Below are positions 5,933 to 11,625 of a stretch of DNA of 11,625 nt, one piece after another. A program made the position numbers and the translations under genes. The notes under the pieces were generated by a model that was not told the DNA's origin, did not search any database, and was given only the letters and a program-made list of their open reading frames with translations. Position 1 is the stretch's first letter. Every line of letters starts with the position of its first letter. Source of the stretch: an uncultured Enhydrobacter sp. (lineage in GTDB: Bacteria; Pseudomonadota; Gammaproteobacteria; Pseudomonadales; Moraxellaceae). The stretch is from assembly GCA_946222995.1 (NCBI GenBank), contig CAMIOS010000042.1:1-11625 (forward strand), written 5' to 3'.

Positions 5933-7249
5933 ATGGGTTTTCTAACTCATCGGTCTTGTTTTGTCAAAAATTTTTCCTATCTTTTTTTCGCTTTGATAAG
6001 TTTATTTGGCTCAAGTATTGCAAATGCTGCGACCACACCGACACTCAACGCGGGCGATACAGCGTGGGTGTTATCTGCCACAGGGCTAGTTTTGATGATG
6101 ACGTTGCCTGGGTTGGCGTTATTTTATTCAGGCATGGTGCGAAAGAAAAACATCTTAGGCACTATGGCACATAGTTTAGGCGTTACTGCGGTGGTATCAG
6201 TCGTTTGGGTAATCATTGGGTATTCGCTGGCCTTTAGTGACGGAGGGGCTACCAATAGCTTTATCGGTGGTTTTAGTAATAGTTTATTAAATGGCATTGA
6301 TATCAATGCCTTGACCGGAACTGTACCCACTTTACTGTTTGTCACTTTTCAGATGACCTTTGCCATTATTAGTGTGGCGATTTTGGCAGGTTCGGTGGCA
6401 GAGCGAATAAAATTCGGTAGTTTTATGGTGTTTAGTATCGCATGGGTACTTTTGGTATATGCCCCAATTTGTCATTGGGTATGGGGCGGCGGCTGGTTGA
6501 TGGGTGATGGGGCATTGGATTTTGCAGGTGGTACTGTGGTGCATATCAATGCTGGGGTAGGCGGTTTGGTACTAGCCGCTGTGTTAGGCAAACGCTCTGG
6601 CTATGGGCGCGAGTCAATGGCACCTGCTAACTTGGCTTTAACCATTATTGGGGCAGGCTTGGTATGGGTAGGTTGGTTTGGTTTTAACGGTGGTAGTGCA
6701 TTGGCTGCCAATGGTTTAGCAGGTAATGCGTTATTAGTTACCCAAGTGGCTGCGGCGGCAGGAACCCTAACTTGGCTAGCGGTTGAAAAACTTTCTCATG
6801 GCAAAGCCTCGGTTCTAGGCGGTGCTTCAGGTGCTGTTGCTGGGCTTGTCGGTATTACGCCTGCATCGGGTTTTGTGACAGTCGGCGGAGCGTTAGTTAT
6901 TGGTATCTTGACCGCGCTTGGCTGTTATTATTCGGTTAACGCTCTTAAACGCTTGTTAAAAATTGACGATAGCCTTGATGCTTTTGGTTTACATGGGGTT
7001 GGAGGTATTATTGGGGCTATTTTAACAGGCATTCTGGTAAGTCCTAGTATCACCGGTAAGCCATTAGCCTTACCTATGCTTAACCAAGTGTGGGTACAAT
7101 TAGAAGGTGTATTAGCAACCATTGTCTATTGTGCGATTGTCACCTATATTATTGCTAAAATTATTCAAGCAACGATGGGATTACGCTTGAGTGATGAAGA
7201 TGAGCATATTGGCTTAGACTTAACTGTACATGGTGAGCGTATTGAATAA
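5933..7249 (+). CDS. amtB: Ammonium transporter AmtB
   Basis: Inner-membrane Amt/Rh family channel for ammonium uptake, trimeric in known structures. The 438-residue precursor starts with a cleavable signal peptide (basic start, hydrophobic FSYLFFALISLFG, probable cleavage after ANA at residue 32), followed by eleven expected transmembrane helices. Functional residues visible by comparison with E. coli AmtB are the gate phenylalanines F143 and F251, W184 and S255 at the recruitment site, D196 in ALDFAGGTVVH, and the twin pore histidines H204 and H354. The cytoplasmic tail GLRLSDEDEHIGLDLTVHGE is the conserved GlnK-binding end. A strong ribosome-binding site (AAGGGGG) lies before the ATG. It forms an operon with glnK and ends in two strong hairpin terminators. 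Nothing appears broken. Confidence 0.96.
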   Translation: MGFLTHRSCFVKNFSYLFFALISLFGSSIANAATTPTLNAGDTAWVLSATGLVLMMTLPGLALFYSGMVRKKNILGTMAHSLGVTAVVSVVWVIIGYSLAFSDGGATNSFIGGFSNSLLNGIDINALTGTVPTLLFVTFQMTFAIISVAILAGSVAERIKFGSFMVFSIAWVLLVYAPICHWVWGGGWLMGDGALDFAGGTVVHINAGVGGLVLAAVLGKRSGYGRESMAPANLALTIIGAGLVWVGWFGFNGGSALAANGLAGNALLVTQVAAAAGTLTWLAVEKLSHGKASVLGGASGAVAGLVGITPASGFVTVGGALVIGILTALGCYYSVNALKRLLKIDDSLDAFGLHGVGGIIGAILTGILVSPSITGKPLALPMLNQVWVQLEGVLATIVYCAIVTYIIAKIIQATMGLRLSDEDEHIGLDLTVHGERIE

Positions 7250-7262
7250 GCACAGTAAACAT

Positions 7263-7296
7263 AAAAAAGAACAGAGAATATCTCTGTTCTTTTTTT
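7263..7296. terminator. Bidirectional intrinsic terminator after amtB
   Basis: GAACAGAGA (7269-7277) pairs perfectly with TCTCTGTTC (7281-7289) around ATA. The stem is flanked by A6 on the left and T7 on the right, so it works as a terminator in both directions. It starts 14 bp after the amtB stop codon. Confidence 0.92.
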
Positions 7297-7330
7297 ATTC
7301 AATCTGCTTTAACCAATACTTGTCGCAATA

Positions 7331-7358
7331 AAAAAACCAGATAGTTATCTGGTTTTTT
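7331..7358. terminator. Second bidirectional intrinsic terminator
   Basis: CCAGATA (7337-7343) pairs with TATCTGG (7346-7352), with A6 before and T6 after, making a symmetrical terminator. It lies 37 bp after the stop codon of the convergent DUF2147 gene and probably serves that gene. Together with the 7263-7296 hairpin it insulates the two convergent units. Confidence 0.9.
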
Positions 7359-7394
7359 AGTACTCACATATTTAGTTAATGGCTTATGATTCGA

Positions 7395-7769
7395 TTAACG
7401 GCGAGTTAATACTTCTGAACCCTTGAGCGTTTTTAGGGTTAAGCTATTGCCATTTAAAGTAATATCAGCGCTCACAGCTGGTAAAAAGCCCCAACGTGGG
7501 TCTTTTGCTTTACCTGAATATTTACCACCACCTAATGATTTAGCACCCATGATGACAGATTTTCCTACATAAGGTTTGGCTTTATCAGTTAAGCCTGCGG
7601 AGATAACGCCATTAAATGTCGAACCTGATTGTGAGATAGTGACTACCGCTTTTGGTTTACCATCTTCAGTCAATTGCCAGTTACCTACGATAGGGTCAGC
7701 TGCCATTGCTGAGACGCTAGCGACTGATAATACAGCACCTAAGAATAAAGATTTAGTAGATAATTTCAT
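7395..7769 (-). CDS. Small exported DUF2147 domain protein
   Basis: A 124-residue precursor with a clear Sec signal peptide (MKLSTKSLFLGAVLSVASVS, cleavage after AMA at residue 23). It leaves a periplasmic domain of about 100 residues that opens with DPIVGNWQL. The pattern GNWQL, KAVVTI, STFNGVIS, a GGGKYSGKAKDPRWG loop and final short strands (SLTLKTLKGSEVLTRR) matches the small DUF2147 beta-rich family, whose function is unknown to me. The mature part has no cysteines, no lipobox and no catalytic motif I can recognise. A good ribosome-binding site (AAGGAAG, complement of 7775-7781) precedes the ATG. The gene appears monocistronic, with its own promoter candidate about 100 bp upstream and a terminator downstream. 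Confidence 0.82.
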   Translation of the reverse strand: MKLSTKSLFLGAVLSVASVSAMAADPIVGNWQLTEDGKPKAVVTISQSGSTFNGVISAGLTDKAKPYVGKSVIMGAKSLGGGKYSGKAKDPRWGFLPAVSADITLNGNSLTLKTLKGSEVLTRR

Positions 7770-7874
7770 AACAGCTTCCTTGTGTATATTAAGCGAACTA
7801 AATTGCGTCGAACAAAAATATTTTAAGTAACTATCAATTTAAAACAATATTTTTATACGACCTCCTTGTTTGTC

Positions 7875-7902
7875 ATTATAGCCAAAACTTAAAACGGGTA
7901 AA
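7875..7902 (-). promoter_or_regulatory. Promoter candidate for the DUF2147 gene
   Basis: On the minus strand TTTACC (complement of 7897-7902), a 16-bp spacer and an exact TATAAT (complement of 7875-7880) predict a start near 7868. This gives a leader of about 100 nt. The leader would begin with AAGGAGG (complement of 7861-7867), a perfect Shine-Dalgarno-like sequence with no nearby ATG or GTG in position. The remaining stretch to 8043 is AT-rich, and I see nothing else in it. Confidence 0.55.
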
Positions 7903-8043
7903 GTATTTTTTCCACAAAATTGCTATCAAATGGTTACGAAATCTTGCTATAAAATTTAATTATCAACTTTATCTTCTAAATAAATGATTGTTTTTAATAT
8001 ACTTATTATTTTTTAATCTTGATAAATCTAAAAAGATAGTTAC

Positions 8044-8057
8044 TGACTTTCCAGTCA
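8044..8057 (-). terminator. Weak hairpin at the end of the nuclease gene
   Basis: TGACT (8044-8048) and AGTCA (8053-8057) form a 5-bp stem with a 4-nt loop that overlaps the nuclease stop codon. In the gene's direction it is followed after some bases by a TCTTTTT run. The stem is short, so termination here is doubtful, but there is no better candidate before the DUF2147 promoter. Confidence 0.2.
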
Positions 8058-8993
8058 TTTATGCATTAAATCGACGAGCCAATGCAAAATTGCTAATAAT
8101 AGATTGGTGATTAATTGGGTCATATCATTGACAGGCGGTTTGGTAGAGGGAGAATTTTTTTTGGCAGATGGCATATCATCAATTGGTAATGGCATGGCCG
8201 TCTTATGAGCGTCACCTGTGAGGGTGGGCATGACATCCAGACCGGTGCGTATTGCCAGTTCATTGATGCTAATTACTTCGACCCGCTGGCTGTCATCATT
8301 GGGTACATAATACACGCCCGCTTGGTGAAGGCTGGGTATATAGATGGCTTTGTATAAATGACTAGGGACATAGACATGTTGGTTAATTTTTTTGCTCGTT
8401 TTGCCTAAATAGGCAGTGCCATTAACCACATAAATATCGCCATATTTTAACGCCAAATAACGGGTGCGAGATTCTAGACTTCGCCATAAGCCACGGTTGT
8501 TTTTGGGATTTTGCGGCACGATATTGGCAAGACTAAAGCTGTCATATTGCGATTCAAGCGTCGCCATATCCGCATTGGGACTGAGGTGTCCCCTATCAAA
8601 AGGTATATGACGGTAGTCATTTAATACCGCTTTGGCTGAATTGGGTAAACGGCTTTCTTCATGAAAATTATCAATGCGTTCGAGGGTGTTGGCTGTTTCG
8701 ATACGTTGGCGTGTGAGGTGCTCAGCTGACCACAGGGCGGTTTTAGTAATACCCGAATAACCTACTGCAAACCCTTGAAAACACAGATAATATAAGTCTA
8801 ACTGCTTGTCGCCAAGTGGTTGTGGTAAGGTGTTTTGATAATACTGTTCCCCACATTGGGTGAGATGTTCGTTTGTTGATTCGATAAGACCTGCTTGAGC
8901 CCCATTATTAAGTGCTATAACAAATAGCCCTACGCCTAAACTGATTAAGGCATAGCGTGAAAAACGATGGCGTAATAAGGGGGATACAAGCAT
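8055..8993 (-). CDS. Exported or membrane-anchored DNA/RNA non-specific endonuclease
   Basis: Metal-dependent nuclease of the beta-beta-alpha-metal NUC1 family (Serratia nuclease, EndoG). Numbered from a TTG two codons upstream, the N-terminus has a basic stretch and one hydrophobic segment (ALISLGVGLFVIALNNGAQA, about 17-36), either a signal peptide or an anchor. The catalytic motif DRGH is at 135-138 with H138 as general base. N168-x3-W172-x3-E176 follows (Asn is the metal ligand), within NIVPQNPKNNRGLW. The domain extends to about 255 and is followed by a Ser/Pro/Lys-rich linker and a hydrophobic C-terminal helix (LITNLLLAILHWLVDLM). All key residues are present, so it should be active, probably in the periplasm or outside the cell for nucleic-acid scavenging. 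The ATG at 8993 is preferred over the TTG at 8999, though neither has a good ribosome-binding site. Confidence 0.88.
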   Translation of the reverse strand: MLVSPLLRHRFSRYALISLGVGLFVIALNNGAQAGLIESTNEHLTQCGEQYYQNTLPQPLGDKQLDLYYLCFQGFAVGYSGITKTALWSAEHLTRQRIETANTLERIDNFHEESRLPNSAKAVLNDYRHIPFDRGHLSPNADMATLESQYDSFSLANIVPQNPKNNRGLWRSLESRTRYLALKYGDIYVVNGTAYLGKTSKKINQHVYVPSHLYKAIYIPSLHQAGVYYVPNDDSQRVEVISINELAIRTGLDVMPTLTGDAHKTAMPLPIDDMPSAKKNSPSTKPPVNDMTQLITNLLLAILHWLVDLMHK

Positions 8994-9063
8994 ATACAAG
9001 CAACAATCAGTTTAGTTAAAAAACTGCCTGACCCATGAGGCGTTAAAACACCTGTAATTATAC

Positions 9064-9092
9064 ATGACAATTGGCAAATTTTTGGGTAAAAT
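9064..9092 (+). promoter_or_regulatory. Promoter candidate for tRNA-Ser
   Basis: ATGACA (9064-9069), a 17-bp spacer and TAAAAT (9087-9092) predict a start near 9099 and a 5' leader of about 58 nt ahead of the tRNA, to be removed by RNase P. The boxes are each one base off consensus. The region 9000-9063, shared with the divergent nuclease gene, holds only a short imperfect dyad at 9039-9052. Confidence 0.5.
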
Positions 9093-9156
9093 AGCCATCT
9101 TTCTTTATTAGGCTGATGATTACACTATCAAATGCTGTAGCCTGCCTTATCAAAAC

Positions 9157-9247
9157 GGAGACGTGGCTGAGTGGTCGAAAGCGCACGCCTGGAAAGTGTG
9201 TATACGTTAATAGCGTATCGAGGGTTCGAATCCCTCCGTCTCCGCCA
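9157..9247 (+). tRNA. tRNA-Ser (anticodon GGA)
   Basis: A complete 91-nt class II tRNA. The acceptor stem GGAGACG (9157-9163) pairs with CGTCTCC, followed by discriminator G and an encoded CCA (9245-9247). The anticodon stem CACGC/GTGTG encloses CTGGAAA, with anticodon GGA at 9191-9193 reading UCC and UCU. A long variable arm (ATACG/CGTAT) marks it as serine. The T arm is GAGGG-TTCGAAT-CCCTC. Its 3' half is a common target of tyrosine integrases, and an integrase gene lies 274 bp downstream. The tRNA is intact, as expected when the inserted element restores its 3' end. Confidence 0.97.
9220..9247 (+). other. Presumed attachment site (att) of the integrated element
   Basis: The T-arm and 3' acceptor part of the tRNA is where P4-type integrases usually recombine. 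With the integrase immediately downstream and pointing away, this end is the inferred element boundary. The exact core cannot be fixed because the matching direct repeat at the far end is not in the window: I found no second copy of the 3' tRNA sequence on either strand. Confidence 0.5.
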
Positions 9248-9377
9248 ATTCAAGCTTTACTCTTCTTCCAAATCAGTCCTATGCTTTCCTAAAACTCTTT
9301 GCTAGCAAGGCTTTCAGCCAAATTCTATTTTTATTAATTTCCAAATTATTCCGACGTTTTTTCACTGTATCCAATAT

Positions 9378-9406
9378 TTGCGTTGGTATATTTGTTAGTA
9401 TAGAAT
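9378..9406 (+). promoter_or_regulatory. Candidate integrase promoter
   Basis: TTGCGT (9378-9383), a 17-bp spacer and TAGAAT (9401-9406) give a moderate sigma-70 match 115 bp before the integrase ATG. The inverted TATACCAA copy (9383-9390) lies inside it, and the first direct copies sit at the predicted start site. Binding of integrase or an excisionase there would block its own transcription. Confidence 0.35.
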
Positions 9407-9462
9407 AAATTTATACCAAAATTATACCAACATTTTTGCCTTCTGCACTCCCATTATACCAA
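9383..9462 (+). repeat. Four-copy TATACCAA repeat array upstream of the integrase
   Basis: TATACCAA occurs once inverted (TTGGTATA at 9383-9390) and three times direct, within TTATACCAA at 9411-9419, 9422-9430 and 9454-9462. The last two share the longer TTATACCAACA. Start-to-start distances between direct copies are 11 and 32 bp, close to one and three helical turns, so bound proteins would lie on the same face. Located between the att-bearing tRNA and the integrase, these are best explained as integrase arm-type sites or autoregulatory operators. The rest of 9248-9520 holds no gene that I can see. Confidence 0.65.
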
Positions 9463-9520
9463 CACAAAATGTAGTGAAGCATTGATATTAGCAGTGTTGA
9501 AAGGCTTTGTGAGTATTAAC

Positions 9521-10852
9521 ATGCTGACCAACACTGAAGTCAAAAATCTAAAACCCAAAGAAAACTGTTTAGCCAATCGACCTGATAAATACAGTGATGG
9601 TAATGGCTTACAGCTCTGGGTACGCTCAACTGGCAAAAAAACTTGGGTAAGTGCCTATCGTTATAATGAAAAGCAAAGTAACATAACATTAGGTTCGTAC
9701 CCTGAAATCTCTTTAGCTGAAGCTCGCGAACTTAACCAACAAATTCGCTTACAACTAACCAAAGGGTTAGACCCAAAGCAAGAAAAACGCTTAAAAAAAC
9801 TTGCAGACCAAAATGTAAAATTGTTTAACGACTACGCTTTAGCGTGGTTAGAAAACCGCAAAATGATTGTCAAGCCTAGAACTTACCAACAAGACTTTAA
9901 TCGGTTACACAAAGATGTACTTCCTGCCTTTAAAGGTATTGGGCTTGAACAGGTAACATTTGAAGACTGCAAAGCCTTAGCTCAATCAATGGAATCTCGC
10001 AAACATCCAGACGGCACACCTCCCAGAGAAGTGACAAGACGTACCATTGCTTTAATAGAGCAAATCTTTAAGCATGCCAAAATCGAACGCCTAATTCAGC
10101 ATAGCCCTGTTGATGGAATTAAAGACCTTTATCCAAAGGCTAAAACAAAACACATGAAACATGTTGAACTAGAAGAGCTACCTAAACTACTCCAAGCGAT
10201 AGACCAATATCATGGACATGAACAGACTCGGTTGGGTATGAAGTTTCTAGCTTACTCATTTTGTCGAACCATTGAATTACGCATGATGAAATGGGAACAT
10301 ATTGATTTTATTAATAAATTATGGCGTGTCGATGTTGATAATTTGAAAGTGGCTCGAAAGCATGTAGTGCCTTTATCTCGTCAAATGTTAGAAGTATTAG
10401 AAGAACTGAAACAACTAACTGGTAGATATGAATATGTCTTCTTTAACACAGGCACAAATCAGCCATACAGTGAAGAGTTTATCAATAATGCTCTAGATAT
10501 TTTAGGCTATGCAGGCAAACAAACTGGTCATGGATTCCGTCATATTGCTTCTACAAATCTCAACGAGTTAGGCTATATGGGCGATGCCATTGAGAAACAA
10601 TTGGCTCATGATAAAAGAAATAATATTCGTGCTGTCTATAATCACGCTCAACACCTTGAAGAACGCCGAAGAATCATGCAAGTTTGGGCAGATTTTCTAG
10701 ATTTATTACGTGATACTGGAAAAGTACCAAATCTACAACAGGCTCGTCGACAAATAGAAAATTCTCTTGATAAGCATAAAGCAGTATCTATTAGTGATAT
10801 GGATACTGATACTTTATTAGAAGAGCTTAAAAAAAGAGGTGTAGAAATATGA
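9521..10852 (+). CDS. P4-type tyrosine recombinase/integrase
   Basis: Site-specific recombinase that would insert and excise the element at the neighbouring tRNA-Ser. From ATG 9521 it has 443 residues. The N-terminal DUF4102-type arm-binding domain begins MLTNTEVKNLKPKENC, and further on YSDGNGLQLWV and LGSYPEISLAEARE are standard for the P4 family. A core-binding SAM-like domain follows (about 100-200), then the catalytic domain with R249 (CRTIELR), probable K276, H337 and R340 (HGFR), H363 (LAHDKRNN) and nucleophile Y373 (YNHAQHLEERR). All catalytic residues are intact. The last about 50 residues form an extra charged C-terminal tail. An upstream in-frame TTG (9482) is rejected because homologues start at MLT. 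No strong ribosome-binding site precedes the ATG, suggesting low expression. Confidence 0.95.
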   Translation: MLTNTEVKNLKPKENCLANRPDKYSDGNGLQLWVRSTGKKTWVSAYRYNEKQSNITLGSYPEISLAEARELNQQIRLQLTKGLDPKQEKRLKKLADQNVKLFNDYALAWLENRKMIVKPRTYQQDFNRLHKDVLPAFKGIGLEQVTFEDCKALAQSMESRKHPDGTPPREVTRRTIALIEQIFKHAKIERLIQHSPVDGIKDLYPKAKTKHMKHVELEELPKLLQAIDQYHGHEQTRLGMKFLAYSFCRTIELRMMKWEHIDFINKLWRVDVDNLKVARKHVVPLSRQMLEVLEELKQLTGRYEYVFFNTGTNQPYSEEFINNALDILGYAGKQTGHGFRHIASTNLNELGYMGDAIEKQLAHDKRNNIRAVYNHAQHLEERRRIMQVWADFLDLLRDTGKVPNLQQARRQIENSLDKHKAVSISDMDTDTLLEELKKRGVEI

Positions 10853-10856
10853 AATT

Positions 10857-11621
10857 TTATCCCCTGCTTTTATTAATAGCTCCTTTTAATTTGGTCGATT
10901 TTGATACCTTCTCTAATGCCTTACTGTGATTATAACGCTCGATTAGTTCATCGACTTTTAGCTCCTTATCGAGACAATTAACAAAAATTGAAATTAATTG
11001 TTTAGGTGTTAGTTTATATTTCTTAGCAATTTCACTTACCGATTTATATTCAGAATCAGTCAATCTAATAGTGTGGCTCTTAGCTTGAGCCTTTTCTCTT
11101 CTTTGATTTCTACCATAGGCTTCCTTCATCTTATTTACAAAAATTTCAATATCACTATTTGGCTTTAAATCGAAACTAATTTTAATTTTCTTAGGAATAT
11201 TTCTTTCAGGCACAAGTGATGAAATTGAATGCATTAATTTCCCTTTTGATTCGTCTAAAATTTGTTGAGGTGGTTTATTAAAAGTATTCCAAATTGAGAA
11301 AATCAGATATGCGTAAATGCATTTGAAATCATCTTTATCTGGAGTAATAAAACTAATTGGTATAAGTGATTGTTTAGGCTTATATGTATTAAACCACCAG
11401 TCTAATAATTCTTTATCATTGGCTTTAATTGAATCAGTTGGCTTCATTAATTCCCTAAAGTCAAGATAGCTCTTCTTAATTCTCTTCAAGTTGTCTGCTT
11501 TGAGATTAGGTTCCTGATAAATTTCACCAACAATGCTAAATTTATTATAGAACTTACGCACTATCCAAAAAAAGCATGATATGCTAAAGGAAAAGCAAGA
11601 ACAACCAAATTGATAAGACAA
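10857..11621 (-). CDS. Unknown AT-rich gene, possible ribbon-helix-helix protein
   Basis: I do not recognise this protein. The frame runs at least 254 residues to the right edge. The 11621 start is a TTG without visible context, and the frame stays open into the last bases, so the true start may lie outside the window or be internal (for example GTG at 11561). The first about 30 residues (Cys/Phe/Ser-rich) look unlike the rest and may not be translated. The body is Lys/Ile/Asn-rich. Residues 182-221 (HTIRLTDSEYKSVSEIAKKY and on) read as a short strand followed by two helices, as in ribbon-helix-helix DNA-binding domains. A basic segment (RNQRREKAQAK) precedes it and a Lys/Ser-rich tail follows. 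It converges on the integrase with a 4-bp gap and has a lower GC look than the chromosomal genes, fitting element cargo or a regulator. Confidence 0.6.
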   Translation of the reverse strand: MSYQFGCSCFSFSISCFFWIVRKFYNKFSIVGEIYQEPNLKADNLKRIKKSYLDFRELMKPTDSIKANDKELLDWWFNTYKPKQSLIPISFITPDKDDFKCIYAYLIFSIWNTFNKPPQQILDESKGKLMHSISSLVPERNIPKKIKISFDLKPNSDIEIFVNKMKEAYGRNQRREKAQAKSHTIRLTDSEYKSVSEIAKKYKLTPKQLISIFVNCLDKELKVDELIERYNHSKALEKVSKSTKLKGAINKSRG

Positions 11622-11625
11622 CTTA

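Noticed and set aside
7263..7358. Paired hairpins considered as a repeat element or miniature transposon
   Set aside because: The two stems differ in sequence and each has A and T tracts of a terminator; they are explained by convergent genes.
9482..9520. Upstream TTG start for the integrase
   Set aside because: P4-type integrases begin with M-L-T/S just before the LKPK segment; the extra 13 residues are not family-like.
9248..11625. Second att copy of the tRNA 3' end inside the window
   Set aside because: No repeat of the T-arm or acceptor sequence seen on either strand; the far end must be outside.
1..11625. CRISPR arrays, riboswitches, transposase genes
   Set aside because: No regularly spaced repeats with unique spacers, no recognisable riboswitch core and no transposase motifs seen in any frame.

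Overview
The window looks like a piece of chromosome from an AT-rich gammaproteobacterium, most likely of the Moraxellaceae (Moraxella/Psychrobacter/Faucicola type). I base this on the overall character of the proteins (MenA, Tex, OmpR, GlnK-AmtB and a short DUF2147 secreted protein) and on the base composition. No species call is possible from sequence reading alone. The left four fifths are ordinary housekeeping chromosome. The right end, from the tRNA-Ser gene onward, is the edge of an integrated mobile element.

Layout, left to right. Positions 28-55 hold a near-perfect minus-strand sigma-70 promoter for something beyond the left edge, probably a stable RNA. Next come two minus-strand genes: menA (menaquinone prenyltransferase, 80-1015) and, upstream of it, tex (RNA-binding transcription accessory protein, 1091-3622), with a hairpin between them. 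The tex promoter appears to place a perfect 11-bp hairpin at the very 5' end of its mRNA. A 400-bp gene-poor stretch follows, with a speculative 37-codon membrane peptide. Then comes ompR on the plus strand (4020-4796). No envZ follows it. Instead there is a 110-codon remnant of a COG0523/CobW-type P-loop GTPase with an in-frame stop (4826-5155).

The nitrogen-sensing pair glnK-amtB (5518-7249) forms an operon. It is preceded by about 360 bp of non-coding DNA containing a palindrome over a TATAAT box and an imperfect sigma-54-like element. Two back-to-back bidirectional terminators (7263-7358) separate amtB from the convergent gene for a small exported DUF2147 protein (7395-7769). Further right are an exported or membrane-anchored DNA/RNA non-specific endonuclease (8055-8993, minus) and, divergent from it, tRNA-Ser(GGA) (9157-9247).

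The mobile part begins at the 3' end of that tRNA. A P4-type tyrosine recombinase (9521-10852) lies just downstream. The gap between tRNA and integrase contains four copies of an 8-bp motif, TATACCAA, one inverted and three direct, with the direct copies spaced near whole helical turns. This suggests integrase arm-type or autoregulatory sites. The integrase converges, with a 4-bp gap, on an AT-rich gene of unknown function (10857 to about 11621) whose C-terminal half resembles a ribbon-helix-helix DNA-binding fold. The rest of the element and the second attachment site lie beyond the right edge.

I did not find a clear new multi-gene system in the window. The items most worth a second look are the integrase-proximal repeat array, the unknown gene next to the integrase, the decayed GTPase beside an ompR without envZ, and the structured leaders of tex and glnK.
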